NCBI RefSeq assembly: GCF_021049285.1
Contig: NZ_CP088017.1
Location: 3,545,380-3,609,379 of the forward strand
Length of the DNA stretch: 64,000 nucleotides
Origin: Ruania halotolerans
GTDB taxonomy: Bacteria; Actinomycetota; Actinomycetes; Actinomycetales; Beutenbergiaceae
Reading direction: 5' to 3'
The position numbers were made by a program, and so were the translations under genes. Shown here in pieces: positions 18,412-27,155 of this stretch; position 1 is the first letter of the stretch; each line of letters starts with the position of its first letter. Below the pieces are notes generated by a model. The model searched no databases, was not told the DNA's origin, and was given only the letters and a program-made list of their open reading frames with translations.

Positions 18412-19053
18412 GTGCGACTTCGCCTGACCCCGCGCGACGCCGTCTTCTTCGACCTGCTCGCCGCGTCCGCCGCTCAACTGGTGGTCGGTGCCGACCTGCT
18501 CGCACAGTTGATCGCCGCAGAACCGCCGGACCGGGTGCGCTTCGCCGAGCGGCTGCGCGAGGCTGAGCACGAAGCCGACGTGTCCACCCACGAGATCATG
18601 CGGAGGCTGAACCAGACCTTCGTGACTCCCTTCGATCGCGATGACATCTACCGCCTTGCCTCTGGCCTGGACGACTGCATGGATGCCATGGAGGCGGCCG
18701 GCGACCTGATGGTGCTGTACCAGGTGGACGCCCTGCCCGGCGAGGTTGCCACCCAGGTGGCGACGCTGCAACGCTCCGCCGAACTCACTGCCGGCGTGAT
18801 GCCGAAGCTGCGATCCATGCGCGAGGACGTGCGCGCCTACTGGATCGAGATCAACCGGCTCGAGAACGAGGCCGACCGTGCCTATCGCGGCCTGCTGGCA
18901 CTGCTGTTCCAGAGCCCGAAGTATCAGGAGAGTCCCGCCGCGGTGATCGAGATGATCAAGCTCAAGGGCGTGATCGACACCTTGGAGCAGGCCGCCGACT
19001 CCTTCGAGTCCGTCGCTCACCAGGTCGAAGCCCTCTTCCTCAAGGAGTCCTGA
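18412..19053 (+). CDS. DUF47/PhoU-like protein partner of Pit transporter
   Basis: A 213-residue all-helical DUF47 (UPF0111) protein, related to PhoU, thought to regulate low-affinity phosphate transport. It starts RLRLTPRDAVFFDLLAASAA as usual, with the conserved region ADVSTHEIMRRLNQTFVTPFDRDDIYRLA. The GTG at 18412 is preferred over the adjacent GTG at 18409 because GGGAG then lies at a workable distance. It ends 4 bp before the pit gene, clearly an operon. The 263-bp region after glnR shows only short inverted repeats and a possible -10 (TAGCCT near 18374). Confidence 0.9.
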   Translation: MRLRLTPRDAVFFDLLAASAAQLVVGADLLAQLIAAEPPDRVRFAERLREAEHEADVSTHEIMRRLNQTFVTPFDRDDIYRLASGLDDCMDAMEAAGDLMVLYQVDALPGEVATQVATLQRSAELTAGVMPKLRSMREDVRAYWIEINRLENEADRAYRGLLALLFQSPKYQESPAAVIEMIKLKGVIDTLEQAADSFESVAHQVEALFLKES

Positions 19054-19057
19054 GCCG

Positions 19058-20050
19058 GTGGAGCTCGCCCTCGTCCTGCTCGTGGTGGTGATCGCCCTCG
19101 TTTTCGCCTACACCAACGGGTTCCATGACGCCGCCAACGCGATCGCGACCTCCGTCTCCACGCGGGCGCTGACCCCGCATGTGGCGCTGGTGCTGGCCGC
19201 CGTCATGAACTTCGTGGGTGCGCTATTGGGCACCGGCGTGGCCGAGACCATCGGCAGCGGCATCATCGATGCCCCCGTGGGCACCACCGGCCTTGTGGTG
19301 GTGCTCGCCGGCTTGATCGGAGCAATCGCCTGGAACCTGATCACCTGGTGGAAGGGGTTGCCGTCGTCCTCCTCCCATGCGCTGATCGGAGGCCTCACGG
19401 GGGCCGGGGTGGCCTCGGCGGCGACTGTGCACTGGAACGTCATCCTGGACCGGGTGGTCATCCCGATGGTGGCCTCACCGCTGGTCGGGTTCGTGCTCGC
19501 CTACCTGCTCATGGTGGGCGTGCTCTGGTTGGTCCGCAATGCCGCGCCGGGGCGGACAACGCGCCGCTTCCGGTTGGCCCAGACCGTCTCGGCGGCCGCC
19601 ATGGCGCTCGGGCACGGCCTGCAGGATGCGCAGAAGACGATGGGCGTGATCGTGCTTGCCCTGCTGGTCGGGGGGCTCCAGGGCGACCATGAGATCCCCC
19701 TGTGGGTCAAGCTCGCGGCCGCGGCGGCCATCTCGCTCGGCACCTACTCGGGCGGCTGGCGCATCATGCGCACCCTCGGCCGGCGGGTCATCGAACTGGA
19801 CCCGGCACGGGGCTTCGTGGCCGAGTCGGTGGCGGCCGGGGTGCTGTACAGCACCGCCTTTGCGCTGCACGCCCCGATTTCCACCACCCACACGATCACC
19901 TCGGCCATCATGGGCGTCGGTGCCACCAAGCGCCTCTCCGCTGTGCGTTGGGGAATGGTCCGCAGCATCGGTATCGCCTGGGTGCTGACCATCCCGGCGG
20001 CGGGCGGGGTGGCCGCGCTGCTGTATCTGGTGTTCTCGCTGTTCACCTGA
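19058..20050 (+). CDS. pit: inorganic phosphate transporter, PiT family
   Basis: A 330-residue low-affinity metal-phosphate/proton symporter. The PiT signatures are present twice: FAYTNGFHDAANAIATSVSTRAL at the N-terminus and GHGLQDAQKTMGVI plus ISTTHTITSAIMG in the second half. About nine to ten membrane segments are predicted. The GTG start 4 bp after the DUF47 stop shows coupling. It provides phosphate uptake in phosphate-rich conditions, complementing the PHO-box-controlled pst operon further on. Confidence 0.95.
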   Translation: MELALVLLVVVIALVFAYTNGFHDAANAIATSVSTRALTPHVALVLAAVMNFVGALLGTGVAETIGSGIIDAPVGTTGLVVVLAGLIGAIAWNLITWWKGLPSSSSHALIGGLTGAGVASAATVHWNVILDRVVIPMVASPLVGFVLAYLLMVGVLWLVRNAAPGRTTRRFRLAQTVSAAAMALGHGLQDAQKTMGVIVLALLVGGLQGDHEIPLWVKLAAAAAISLGTYSGGWRIMRTLGRRVIELDPARGFVAESVAAGVLYSTAFALHAPISTTHTITSAIMGVGATKRLSAVRWGMVRSIGIAWVLTIPAAGGVAALLYLVFSLFT

Positions 20051-20181
20051 GCGCGCAGGATCACCGGCGATGGGCAGTTCAGCCCACGCTCGACGCAATC
20101 TCGAGGTGTGGTTCTCCTCTAAAGTAGGAGCGAACGAGCGCCGGGGGTTCAGCTCCGGTCCACCATGACTTGGGAGAGAAC

Positions 20182-20640
20182 ATGAACACCCGTGCAATCA
20201 CACGCTCCGCGCTGGCCGTCGTCGGCGTTGCGGGCGTGGCCATCTCGATGACGGCCTGCGGCATGCTCGGCGGCGAGGTTGCGACCGCAGAGGTCGGCGA
20301 ATGCGCCCAACTCGCGGACCTGCAGAGTGACGAGATCACCGAGATCCCGACGGTCGATTGCTCGGAGGAGCACGACGCTCAGTTCTTCCACAAGTTCGAC
20401 CTGCCCGATGGCGACTTCCCGGGCACCGACGGTGTGCAGACGGCGGCCGAGGAAGGGTGCCTCGGTACCGAGTTCGAGAACTTCGTGGGTACGTCGTACG
20501 AGGAGTCCGCGCTGTACGCGAACTTCATCGGCCCGACCCAGGAGACCTGGGACCAAGCGGACGACCGCGAGGTGCTGTGCATCGTCTTCCTCGACGACGG
20601 CACCACCACCACTGAGTCCTTCGAAGGCTCCGGTCTCTGA
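20182..20640 (+). CDS. septum-formation-domain lipoprotein
   Basis: A 152-residue exported lipoprotein. The signal peptide ends in a lipobox SMTAC with Cys26 as the lipidated residue. The mature part (EVGECAQLADLQ...IPTVDCSEEHDAQFFHKFDLPDGDFPG in outline) matches the small 'septum formation' domain found in actinomycete membrane proteins, with four mature cysteines that could form two disulfides. The ATG at 20182 has GGGAGAG upstream. A likely -10, TAAAGT (20120-20125), precedes it. The biological role is not established. The palindromic repeat A begins 16 bp after the stop. Confidence 0.82.
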   Translation: MNTRAITRSALAVVGVAGVAISMTACGMLGGEVATAEVGECAQLADLQSDEITEIPTVDCSEEHDAQFFHKFDLPDGDFPGTDGVQTAAEEGCLGTEFENFVGTSYEESALYANFIGPTQETWDQADDREVLCIVFLDDGTTTTESFEGSGL

Positions 20641-20655
20641 GTCATCCCTCCATCG

Positions 20656-20725
20656 GAATCCACTTCCACGACTCGAATCCACCTGCACCGCGCGCGGGAT
20701 GGATTCGGTCCGTGGAAGTGGATTC
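20656..20725. repeat. palindromic repeat, copy A
   Basis: The outer arms GAATCCACTTCCACG and CGTGGAAGTGGATTC are perfect 15-bp complements. The inner arms CGAATCCA/TGGATTCG add 8 bp after a 3-nt internal loop, and an 18-nt GC-rich loop closes the structure. Each arm thus carries GAATCCA twice. It lies between the 3' end of the lipoprotein gene and the 3' end of the nuclease-like gene and could act as a shared terminator. The same sequence recurs as copy B. Confidence 0.85.
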
Positions 20726-20737
20726 GATCGTGGTCGC

Positions 20738-21721
20738 CTACCGGTGAACCCGCGGGACGCCAGCCCGTAGGAGTTTCGCCTCGAGGCGAGACCTTTGCCA
20801 GCAGTCCTGCCAGTTCCACCGCACCAGCGCACTGACCTGCGATCGGATCTCGTCCTCCCGGTACTTCTCGTCAATCACCCGCTGCGCCGCATCTCCCCCC
20901 GTCGCCGCGCTGCGGTACTTGCTCTCCCCATCTGCCTCCCCCGCGATACCGGGCTGCTCCCAGTAGAAGTCGAGGAATGCGTCACCACCAGACGGAAGTG
21001 CAATTCGCACCTGGTGGAGCGCAGTGGCGAACCCCAGTTCGTCAATCAGCACGTCACTGAGAGTTTCCAGCGTGGACTCGGCGTTGTCCCGAACACGGTT
21101 CAGCACCGCTGCGACCCGGCGCGAACAGCGATAGGGCAGCAGCCGCTCATGCTCCGCGCGCAGTCTCGCAGGGGTGGTCAGCGGCGGACGATCACCCGGA
21201 GTGGTCCGCCCTGCGCCGCCGGCGAAGCGCGGTCGCAGGCAGGCCGCGTTCGCAGCGGCGAGGGCAGCGCGCAGCGGCGCAGTGCGTGCGCGCTGGATGA
21301 GCGAATACTCGATCGGCGTCATCATCAGGCCACCCACCTCCACGACGGCCACCTCGTGCCGACGAGCAAGGGAGACCACGCCGGTGCGCCGCTTGCCGTG
21401 CGCGGTGCCCGAGAGTACATACACCTCCTCGGGCCATGAGCCGATGATCGGGAGGCCGCACAGTGCGATCGCTGAGTATCCCGTGAAGATCGGCACCGTC
21501 ATCCGGCGTGCCGCAGCAAGCACCCGTCGTTCATGGAGGGCAGCAGCCTGCTCCGACGCCGAGCCCTGGAGGAGATTCTTCGCCGGCACGTAGCCGCCGC
21601 GGGCAACGCGGACCAGCCGGCCGTCGCGATGTGCGCGCAGCAGAGAGTCGGTCAGGCCAGCGGCGGCAGCATTGCCATAGGTGATGAGATCGCTGCTGCG
21701 ATCTGAGCGCGAACGGTTCAT
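20738..21721 (-). CDS. AbiEi-like winged-helix plus Vsr/DUF559-like nuclease-fold protein
   Basis: A 327-residue protein with no close functional assignment. The N-terminal about 50 residues (AAAAGLTDSLLRAHRDGRLVRVARGGYV) look like the winged-helix 'antitoxin domain' found in AbiEi-type proteins. The C-terminal about 115 residues resemble the DUF559/Vsr PD-(D/E)xK fold, with candidate catalytic residues Glu215, Asp251, Glu262-x-Asp264 and Lys268 (GEADGESKY). No toxin partner is adjacent. It is bracketed by repeat copies A (12 bp after the stop) and B (80 bp before the start). Such genes are frequent, often orphan, in actinomycetes; the activity is unproven. The ATG at 21721 has only a weak ribosome site. 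Confidence 0.72.
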   Translation of the reverse strand: MNRSRSDRSSDLITYGNAAAAGLTDSLLRAHRDGRLVRVARGGYVPAKNLLQGSASEQAAALHERRVLAAARRMTVPIFTGYSAIALCGLPIIGSWPEEVYVLSGTAHGKRRTGVVSLARRHEVAVVEVGGLMMTPIEYSLIQRARTAPLRAALAAANAACLRPRFAGGAGRTTPGDRPPLTTPARLRAEHERLLPYRCSRRVAAVLNRVRDNAESTLETLSDVLIDELGFATALHQVRIALPSGGDAFLDFYWEQPGIAGEADGESKYRSAATGGDAAQRVIDEKYREDEIRSQVSALVRWNWQDCWQRSRLEAKLLRAGVPRVHR

Positions 21722-21800
21722 CGCTCCATCGGAGCGCAGAAGTCACCGCGGCGGCAGATCTGCCCACCGGGGTTGTGCACAGGCAGACATCGGGCCGTTC

Positions 21801-21871
21801 GAATCCAGTTCCACGGGAGGAATCCATGTCCACCACATCTGGTCGTGGATTCGGTTCGTGGAGGTGGATTC
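21801..21871. repeat. palindromic repeat, copy B
   Basis: GAATCCAGTTCCACG and CGTGGAGGTGGATTC pair at 13 of 15 positions. The inner arms GGAATCCA and TGGATTCG pair at 7 of 8 positions, and the loop is about 19 nt. Architecture and arm sequence are the same as copy A. It ends 8 bp before the pstB stop and lies upstream of the nuclease-like gene, so it could terminate the pst transcript. Confidence 0.82.
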
Positions 21872-21878
21872 GGATGCG

Positions 21879-22658
21879 TCAGCCGAAGCGGCCGGAGATG
21901 TAGTCCTCGGTGTCCTTGACCGAGGGTGAGGAGAACATCGTGGTGGTCTCGTCCATCTCGATGAGGCGGCCCGGCTTGCCGGTCCCCTCGATGTTGAAGA
22001 ACCCGGTCCGGTCCGAGACGCGGGCCGCCTGCTGCATGTTGTGCGTGACGATCACGATCGTGTAGTCGTTCTTCAGCTCGCTGATGAGGTCCTCGATCGC
22101 GAGGGTGGAGATCGGGTCGAGCGCCGAGCACGGCTCATCCATCAGCAGCACGTCCGGCTGCACGGCGATCGCCCGGGCGATGCACAGACGCTGCTGCTGG
22201 CCACCGGAGAGCGAGGAACCGGGCCGTTCCAGCCGGTCCTTCACCTCGTTCCACAGGTTCGCGCCGGTCAGCGCCCGCTCCACCAGCTCGGCAGCATCGG
22301 ACCGCGAGATCCGCCGGTTGTTCAGCTTCACCCCGGCCAGCACGTTGTCCGCGATGGACATCGTGGGGAACGGGTTCGGCCGCTGGAACACCATGCCGAT
22401 CTGACGGCGCACCTCCACCGGGTCAACCCCGGGGCCGTAGAGGTCCATACCGTCCATCACGGCCTTGCCCTTGGTGTACGCGCCCGGGATCACCTCGTGC
22501 ATCCGGTTCAGAGTGCGCAGGAAGGTGGACTTGCCGCAGCCGGAGGGGCCGATCAGTGCAGTCACCGACCGTGCCTCGATGGTCATGTTGACGCCCTCAA
22601 CGGCGAGAAAGTCGCCGTAGTAGACGTTCAGGTCGCTGACGTCGATTCGCTTAGACAC
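21879..22658 (-). CDS. pstB: phosphate ABC transporter ATP-binding protein
   Basis: A 259-residue ATPase of the high-affinity phosphate importer. Walker [11 protein letters not shown]-loop QRPNPFP, signature LSGGQQQR, Walker B VLLMDEP and the H-loop THNMQQA are all present. The PstB-specific [14 protein letters not shown] start and the CSALDPIS segment are also present. It is the last gene of the operon transcribed pstS-pstC-pstA-pstB, 75 bp after pstA. Repeat copy B follows directly. Confidence 0.97.
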   Translation of the reverse strand: MSKRIDVSDLNVYYGDFLAVEGVNMTIEARSVTALIGPSGCGKSTFLRTLNRMHEVIPGAYTKGKAVMDGMDLYGPGVDPVEVRRQIGMVFQRPNPFPTMSIADNVLAGVKLNNRRISRSDAAELVERALTGANLWNEVKDRLERPGSSLSGGQQQRLCIARAIAVQPDVLLMDEPCSALDPISTLAIEDLISELKNDYTIVIVTHNMQQAARVSDRTGFFNIEGTGKPGRLIEMDETTTMFSSPSVKDTEDYISGRFG

Positions 22659-22733
22659 GGGCAGTCCTTCCGGGGGTTGCCGCGGAGGTCACGCGGCTGG
22701 AGCAGCAGGTCGAGGGGGCAGAGTGGTCAGTGA

Positions 22734-23783
22734 TCATCGTCCACCCTTAGGGGAGAAGAACTTGCTCACCAGCCGGCCGACGAGGTTGAGCAGCATCACG
22801 ATCAGCAGCAGCGTGAGCGCGGCCGCCCAGGCCCGGTCGGCCGCCGGGCCGCCCTGCGCGTACTGGCGGAATACGTACACCGGCAGCGTCTCGATCCGCC
22901 CGTCGAAGGGGTCCCAGTTCATGGCCTGGATGGTGCCGACAGTGACGAGCAACGGCGCCGTCTCGCCGATCACCCGGGCGGTGGCGATCATGATGCCCGA
23001 GGTGATGCCCGCGACGGCGGTGCGCAGCACCACCTTGACGATCGTCAGCCACTTTGGCACCCCGAGGGCATAGGCGGCCTCGCGAAGCTCGTTCGGCACC
23101 AGCTTGAGCATCTCCTCCACGCTGCGCACCACGTAGGGCGTCATCAGCACCGCGAGGGCGACACCACCGATGAGCGCCGACTTGTACGCCGGCCCGAAGA
23201 TCACCAGGAACATCGTGTAGGCGAACAGACCCGCCACGATGGAGGGGATACCGGTCATCACATCGACGAGCAGGGTGATGCCGCGCTTGATCGGGCCGCT
23301 GCCGTATTCCACGAGGTAGATCCCAGTGAACATACCCAACGGCACCGCGATGAGGCCGGCGATGCCAGTCACATAGACCGTGCCCACGATTGCGTGCGCC
23401 ACGCCACCCTCGGCCATGGACCCGAAGATGCCGACCATGTCGGTGGTGAGGAACTCCCAGCTGAACCGCTCCAGGCCGTCACCCACCACGATCCACAGCA
23501 GGGAGACGAGCGGGACGAGTGCCAGCAGGAAGGCGAAGGTGACCAGCGTCGTCGCGAATCGATCAGCTGCCCACCGGCGACCCTCCACCACGGTGGAGAC
23601 CGAGGTGATGGCCACGGCGTACACGATGGCGCCGAGGAAGAAGAGCGGCGCGATCGCCAGCGAGCCCAGGGCGAGCAGGAGCGCGGCGGTCAGCGCGATC
23701 GAACCGGCGAGCACGACATAGGGGGCCCAGCCCGGGAGCCGACGGTATGAACGGGTGGGGACGGGAGGAGCGGCGACAGACAT
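22734..23783 (-). CDS. pstA: phosphate ABC transporter permease
   Basis: A 349-residue inner-membrane permease with three extra N-terminal hydrophobic segments before the six-helix binding-protein-dependent transport domain. The EAA-loop region reads ELREAAYALGVPKWLTIVKVVLRTAVAGI. The gene overlaps the pstC stop by one base (ATG at 23783), so it is translationally coupled. It pairs with PstC to form the phosphate channel. Confidence 0.95.
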   Translation of the reverse strand: MSVAAPPVPTRSYRRLPGWAPYVVLAGSIALTAALLLALGSLAIAPLFFLGAIVYAVAITSVSTVVEGRRWAADRFATTLVTFAFLLALVPLVSLLWIVVGDGLERFSWEFLTTDMVGIFGSMAEGGVAHAIVGTVYVTGIAGLIAVPLGMFTGIYLVEYGSGPIKRGITLLVDVMTGIPSIVAGLFAYTMFLVIFGPAYKSALIGGVALAVLMTPYVVRSVEEMLKLVPNELREAAYALGVPKWLTIVKVVLRTAVAGITSGIMIATARVIGETAPLLVTVGTIQAMNWDPFDGRIETLPVYVFRQYAQGGPAADRAWAAALTLLLIVMLLNLVGRLVSKFFSPKGGR

Positions 23784-24751
23784 CAGTTGGCCCCCGAGAA
23801 CTCGGCACGACGGTTGATGATCCAGCGGGCGAGCATGTTCACCCCGAAGGTCAGCGCGAAGAGGATGAGCCCGGAGGCGATCAGCGCGTCGACCGCGATT
23901 CCGCTGGACTCCGGGAAGTGCAGCGCGATGTTCGCCGCGATGGTGTTGTGCTGACCCGACTGGAGCAGGAAGAAGTTGATGGCATACCCGGGTGAGAGCA
24001 CGATGAGGATCGCCATTGTCTCGCCCAAGGCGCGGCCGAGGCCCAGCATGGCCGCGGACATCATCCCAGAGCGTCCGAACGGCAGCACGGCCATCCGGAT
24101 CATCTCCCAGCGCGTGGCCCCGAGTGCGAGCGAGGCCTCCTCGTGCAAGCGCGGCGTCTGCAGGAACACCTCGCGGATGGTGGCGGTGATGATCGGCACG
24201 ATCATGATCGCCAGCACCAGCCCACCGGTGGTGATGTTACGCGCCGGTGCGTTGTAGTCCGCGAACAGCGGGATGAACCCGAGGTTGGCGCTCAGCCATG
24301 CGAAGACCGGTTCCACGAGTGGCCGTAGCCACTGGAAGCCCCACAGCCCGAAGATGACCGAGGGGATCGCGGCGAGCAGGTCGATGATGTAGCCGAGGAA
24401 CTGCGCGAGGCGGCGGGGTGCGTAGTGCGAGATGAACAGCGCGATCCCGATGCTCAATGGCAGGGCCACCACCAGGGCGATGATCGAGGCCAGCACGGTT
24501 CCGAACAGCAGCGGCGCCACCCACGACCAGAGATTGCCCCCGATGAAATTGACGTCCTCGAACTGTTCGGCATCCGCCACGAACGCCGGCCAGGCGCGAT
24601 AGAGCAGAAAGATCGCCACGGCGGCCAGCATCACCAGGATCATCACACCGCTGGTGGTGGAGATGCCCTTGAAGATGACGTTGCCGAGCCGCCCCGGCGC
24701 GCGCTTGTCCGCGGGCCTGGTCTGATCCTGCGGGGGCGTGGTGGTTGCCAC
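23783..24751 (-). CDS. pstC: phosphate ABC transporter permease
   Basis: A 322-residue permease with about six membrane helices. The first helix is near residue 35 (ISTTSGVMILVMLAAVAIFLLY). The PstC-typical EAA loop LHEEASLALGATRWEMIRMAVLPFGRSGMM is seen in two adjoining segments, and AMLGLGRALGETMAI follows. It lies 95 bp downstream of pstS and overlaps pstA by one base. Confidence 0.95.
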   Translation of the reverse strand: MATTTPPQDQTRPADKRAPGRLGNVIFKGISTTSGVMILVMLAAVAIFLLYRAWPAFVADAEQFEDVNFIGGNLWSWVAPLLFGTVLASIIALVVALPLSIGIALFISHYAPRRLAQFLGYIIDLLAAIPSVIFGLWGFQWLRPLVEPVFAWLSANLGFIPLFADYNAPARNITTGGLVLAIMIVPIITATIREVFLQTPRLHEEASLALGATRWEMIRMAVLPFGRSGMMSAAMLGLGRALGETMAILIVLSPGYAINFFLLQSGQHNTIAANIALHFPESSGIAVDALIASGLILFALTFGVNMLARWIINRRAEFSGAN

Positions 24752-24846
24752 AGTTCCTCCGTCGTCTGCGGGTGGGAGCGTGCCTCAGGCGGGTCGGCTG
24801 ATGGTGGGAACCATCGCCGACCCGCCCGGAGCAGAGTACTGCTGGA

Positions 24847-25980
24847 TCAGCCGGCGGAGATCGTCTCGAGCGCAGCGTTCACGCGCTCGCGCAGGCTGTC
24901 CGAGATCGGGGCGGACCCTGCGACGTCGGGCTGGGCGGCGCGCTCCTGGCCCTCCTCGCTGGCGACGTAGCTGAGGTAGCCCTGGACGAGCGAGGCGTGC
25001 TCCTCGTTGTCGTAGGTGCCGCAGGCCAGCGAGTAGGAAATCAGCACGATCGGGTAGGCGCCCGATTCCTGGGTGTCGCGAGCCAGGTCGATCGTGAGGA
25101 TCGTGTCGGTCGCATCCGCGGCCGGCTCGGAAACGTCCACGACGGTCGCGGCGGCCTCCGGGGAGAACGGCACGAACTCCTCGCCCACGCCGACGGCCAC
25201 GCTGCCCAGCTCACCCACGCGGGAGGCGTCGACGTAGCCGATGGTGCCCTCGGCGGCCTCGACCACTCCGAGCACACCGGAGGTCTGCGCACCGGACTGG
25301 CTGCCCTCGATCGGCCAGAGGCCGGACGGCTCGTGGGTCCAGGTGTCGGGGGCTGCGGCGGCGAGGTACTCGGTGAAGTTCTCCGTGGTACCCGAGTCGT
25401 CGGAGCGGTTCACCGGCACGATGTCCAGGTCAGGCAGCTCAGCATCCGGGTTGGCCTCGACGATCGCCGGGTCGTTCCAGTTGGTGATCTCACCGGCGAA
25501 GATGCGGGCGATGGTGTCGGGGCCCAGGTTGATGTTCGTGTCGTTCAACTCGGGGACGTTGTAGACCACGGCGATCGGGCTGATGTACAGCGGCGCCTCG
25601 ATCACGGTGCCGCCGCAGCGCTCCTGCGCGGCGGCGAGCTCGTCGGCATCCAGAGCCGCATCAGAGCCGGCAAACTGCACAGTCCCGTTGATGAACTGCT
25701 CGCGTCCGGTGCCCGAGCCAGTCGGGTCGTAGGTCACGGTCGCATCCGGGTTGGCCTCCATGAACCCGGCCAGCCAGCCCTGCACCGCGCTCTCCTGGGA
25801 GCTGGCGCCGGAACCGGCGATGGTGCCGGACAGTTCGGTGGACTCGTTCGTCCCGTTGCTCTCGGTGGTCTCGTCCCCGTCGCCGGAGGAGCTGCCACCA
25901 CAGGCAGCGAGGGTGAGCGCGAGGGCGCCAATCGCGGAGATACCCGCCACACGGCGGCTAGGTGCAAGCTTCACGTTCAT
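24847..25980 (-). CDS. pstS: phosphate-binding lipoprotein of the Pst system
   Basis: A 377-residue extracellular phosphate receptor anchored by a lipid at Cys27 (lipobox LAAC). After an acidic Ser/Gly/Thr linker come the PstS motifs GSGASSQESAVQGWL, DPTGSGTGREQFING, FAGSDAAL, RSDDSGTTENFTEYL and SYSLACG. These form the phosphate-binding cleft (GSGA, SD, RSD-GT residues). It is the first gene of the pst operon. A two-unit PHO box lies 95 bp upstream, so induction by phosphate starvation through PhoP is expected. Confidence 0.96.
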   Translation of the reverse strand: MNVKLAPSRRVAGISAIGALALTLAACGGSSSGDGDETTESNGTNESTELSGTIAGSGASSQESAVQGWLAGFMEANPDATVTYDPTGSGTGREQFINGTVQFAGSDAALDADELAAAQERCGGTVIEAPLYISPIAVVYNVPELNDTNINLGPDTIARIFAGEITNWNDPAIVEANPDAELPDLDIVPVNRSDDSGTTENFTEYLAAAAPDTWTHEPSGLWPIEGSQSGAQTSGVLGVVEAAEGTIGYVDASRVGELGSVAVGVGEEFVPFSPEAAATVVDVSEPAADATDTILTIDLARDTQESGAYPIVLISYSLACGTYDNEEHASLVQGYLSYVASEEGQERAAQPDVAGSAPISDSLRERVNAALETISAG

Positions 25981-26074
25981 TCCCGTTTCTGTCGAGGTCT
26001 GGGGGCTGCGTGCCGCACGGCGGCATCCGCAACCACGACTGACGGTAGGGATCCCGAGTGACTGCCCGTCCTGG

Positions 26075-26096
26075 ATCAGGTGAACATCAGGTGAAC
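26075..26096 (-). promoter_or_regulatory. PHO box: two 11-bp direct repeats
   Basis: On the minus strand two identical 11-base units GTTCACCTGAT follow each other without a gap. This matches the actinomycete PhoP-binding pattern of 11-nt direct repeats with a GTTCACC core. It lies 95 bp upstream of the pstS start, facing that gene. Function is inferred from the known pattern. Confidence 0.8.
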
Positions 26097-26168
26097 GAGC
26101 ATCGACAGCTCACGTGAGGCTCGCCACACCAGGCGGCGTTGCTCGTGTGTGCGGAGGTCCGCGAACAC

Positions 26169-27152
26169 TCAGGAGGGTGGTCGATGCCGTTCCACGGCCA
26201 CTACCCGCGCGCGCCGGTTCTCCCGGCGCGACATGTGCACCACGAGCACCTCACCGGTGCGCAGATAGGGGTTCTCGCGGGGCAGTTGTTTCGCCACCCG
26301 GTGCGGGCTCCTCGCCTCGACGGCGTCCAGGACGAACGGGAACACCGGGCGGTGGGTACAGACGGCCGTCGCCTCACGAGGTCTGCCGAGGAGTTCCCCG
26401 ACCAGGGCACGTGCCGCACTGGGACGGTCCCGCGCCGCGGCCTCGGTGAGCTGCGGTGCGGAGACGATCATGTTGTCGCACGCCTCCGCGAACGGAGTCA
26501 TCGTGTCGCGGCAGCGCGCCCACGGCGACGAGATCACCTCATGGACCCCGTAGGCGGCAAACACAGGAATGAGCGCGTTCGCCTGTTCCCGGCCCACCGG
26601 CGTCAGCGGCCGGCTCTCCTCACCCCCCGGCCAGGCAGAACGCTTTCTCGCTCGCCCGTGCCGTACCAGCAGCAAGGTCCAGGTGCGTAGCAGCCCGTCC
26701 TCGAAGTAATCGATCAGGGCACCGAGCGGTTCGACGTCGTCGGCGCGGGTCAGGAGTTTGCGCGCCTTCTTCGCCTCCACCCAGCGCGCCTCATCCACCT
26801 CGTGCTTGGAGGCCGGCTTGATCCGTGGGCGCGCTGTCAAAGCGGCGACGTCCACCCCGTCCACATCGGCGGCCGTGGCAGCCCAGTAGTGGCACACTTT
26901 GCGCACACCGCCGGCGAGTGTGTAGCTGACCGTGGGCAGGGGCAGGCCGAGCACCACCGGCACTCCGGTCTCCTCCTGGACCTCTCGCACCGCGCACATC
27001 GGCAGGCTCTCCTGCGGTGTGTCCAGCTTTCCCTTCGGCCATGACCAGTCGTCATACCGGGGGCGGTGGATGAGCAGGACCTCGAGGTGCCGGCCGACGA
27101 TCCGCCAGACCAACGCCCCGGCCGCCTGAACGACGCGACCTGAGGACCCCAT
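26169..27152 (-). CDS. mutT1: MutT1-type NUDIX hydrolase fused to histidine phosphatase domain
   Basis: A 327-residue two-domain enzyme. The NUDIX domain (about 5-135) carries the full box GKLDTPQESLPMCAVREVQEETGV (seen as Gx5Ex7REVQEETG). The C-terminal half is a SixA-like histidine phosphatase, with the RHG motif in LLLVRHGRA near residue 165 and a later His in VCTHRPVF. In mycobacteria MutT1 hydrolyses 8-oxo-(d)GTP and dinucleoside polyphosphates and is the neighbour of ppk, as here (gap 3 bp). A role in nucleotide-pool sanitation coupled to polyphosphate metabolism is likely. Confidence 0.92.
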   Translation of the reverse strand: MGSSGRVVQAAGALVWRIVGRHLEVLLIHRPRYDDWSWPKGKLDTPQESLPMCAVREVQEETGVPVVLGLPLPTVSYTLAGGVRKVCHYWAATAADVDGVDVAALTARPRIKPASKHEVDEARWVEAKKARKLLTRADDVEPLGALIDYFEDGLLRTWTLLLVRHGRARKRSAWPGGEESRPLTPVGREQANALIPVFAAYGVHEVISSPWARCRDTMTPFAEACDNMIVSAPQLTEAAARDRPSAARALVGELLGRPREATAVCTHRPVFPFVLDAVEARSPHRVAKQLPRENPYLRTGEVLVVHMSRRENRRARVVAVERHRPPS

Positions 27153-27155
27153 CGA

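Noticed and set aside
20738-21721. Complete AbiE-type toxin-antitoxin system
   Set aside because: Only the AbiEi-like winged helix is present; no nucleotidyltransferase toxin gene lies next to it.
20656-21871. Insertion sequence
   Set aside because: Inverted ends are present, but the enclosed gene is not a transposase and no target-site duplication could be recognised by eye.
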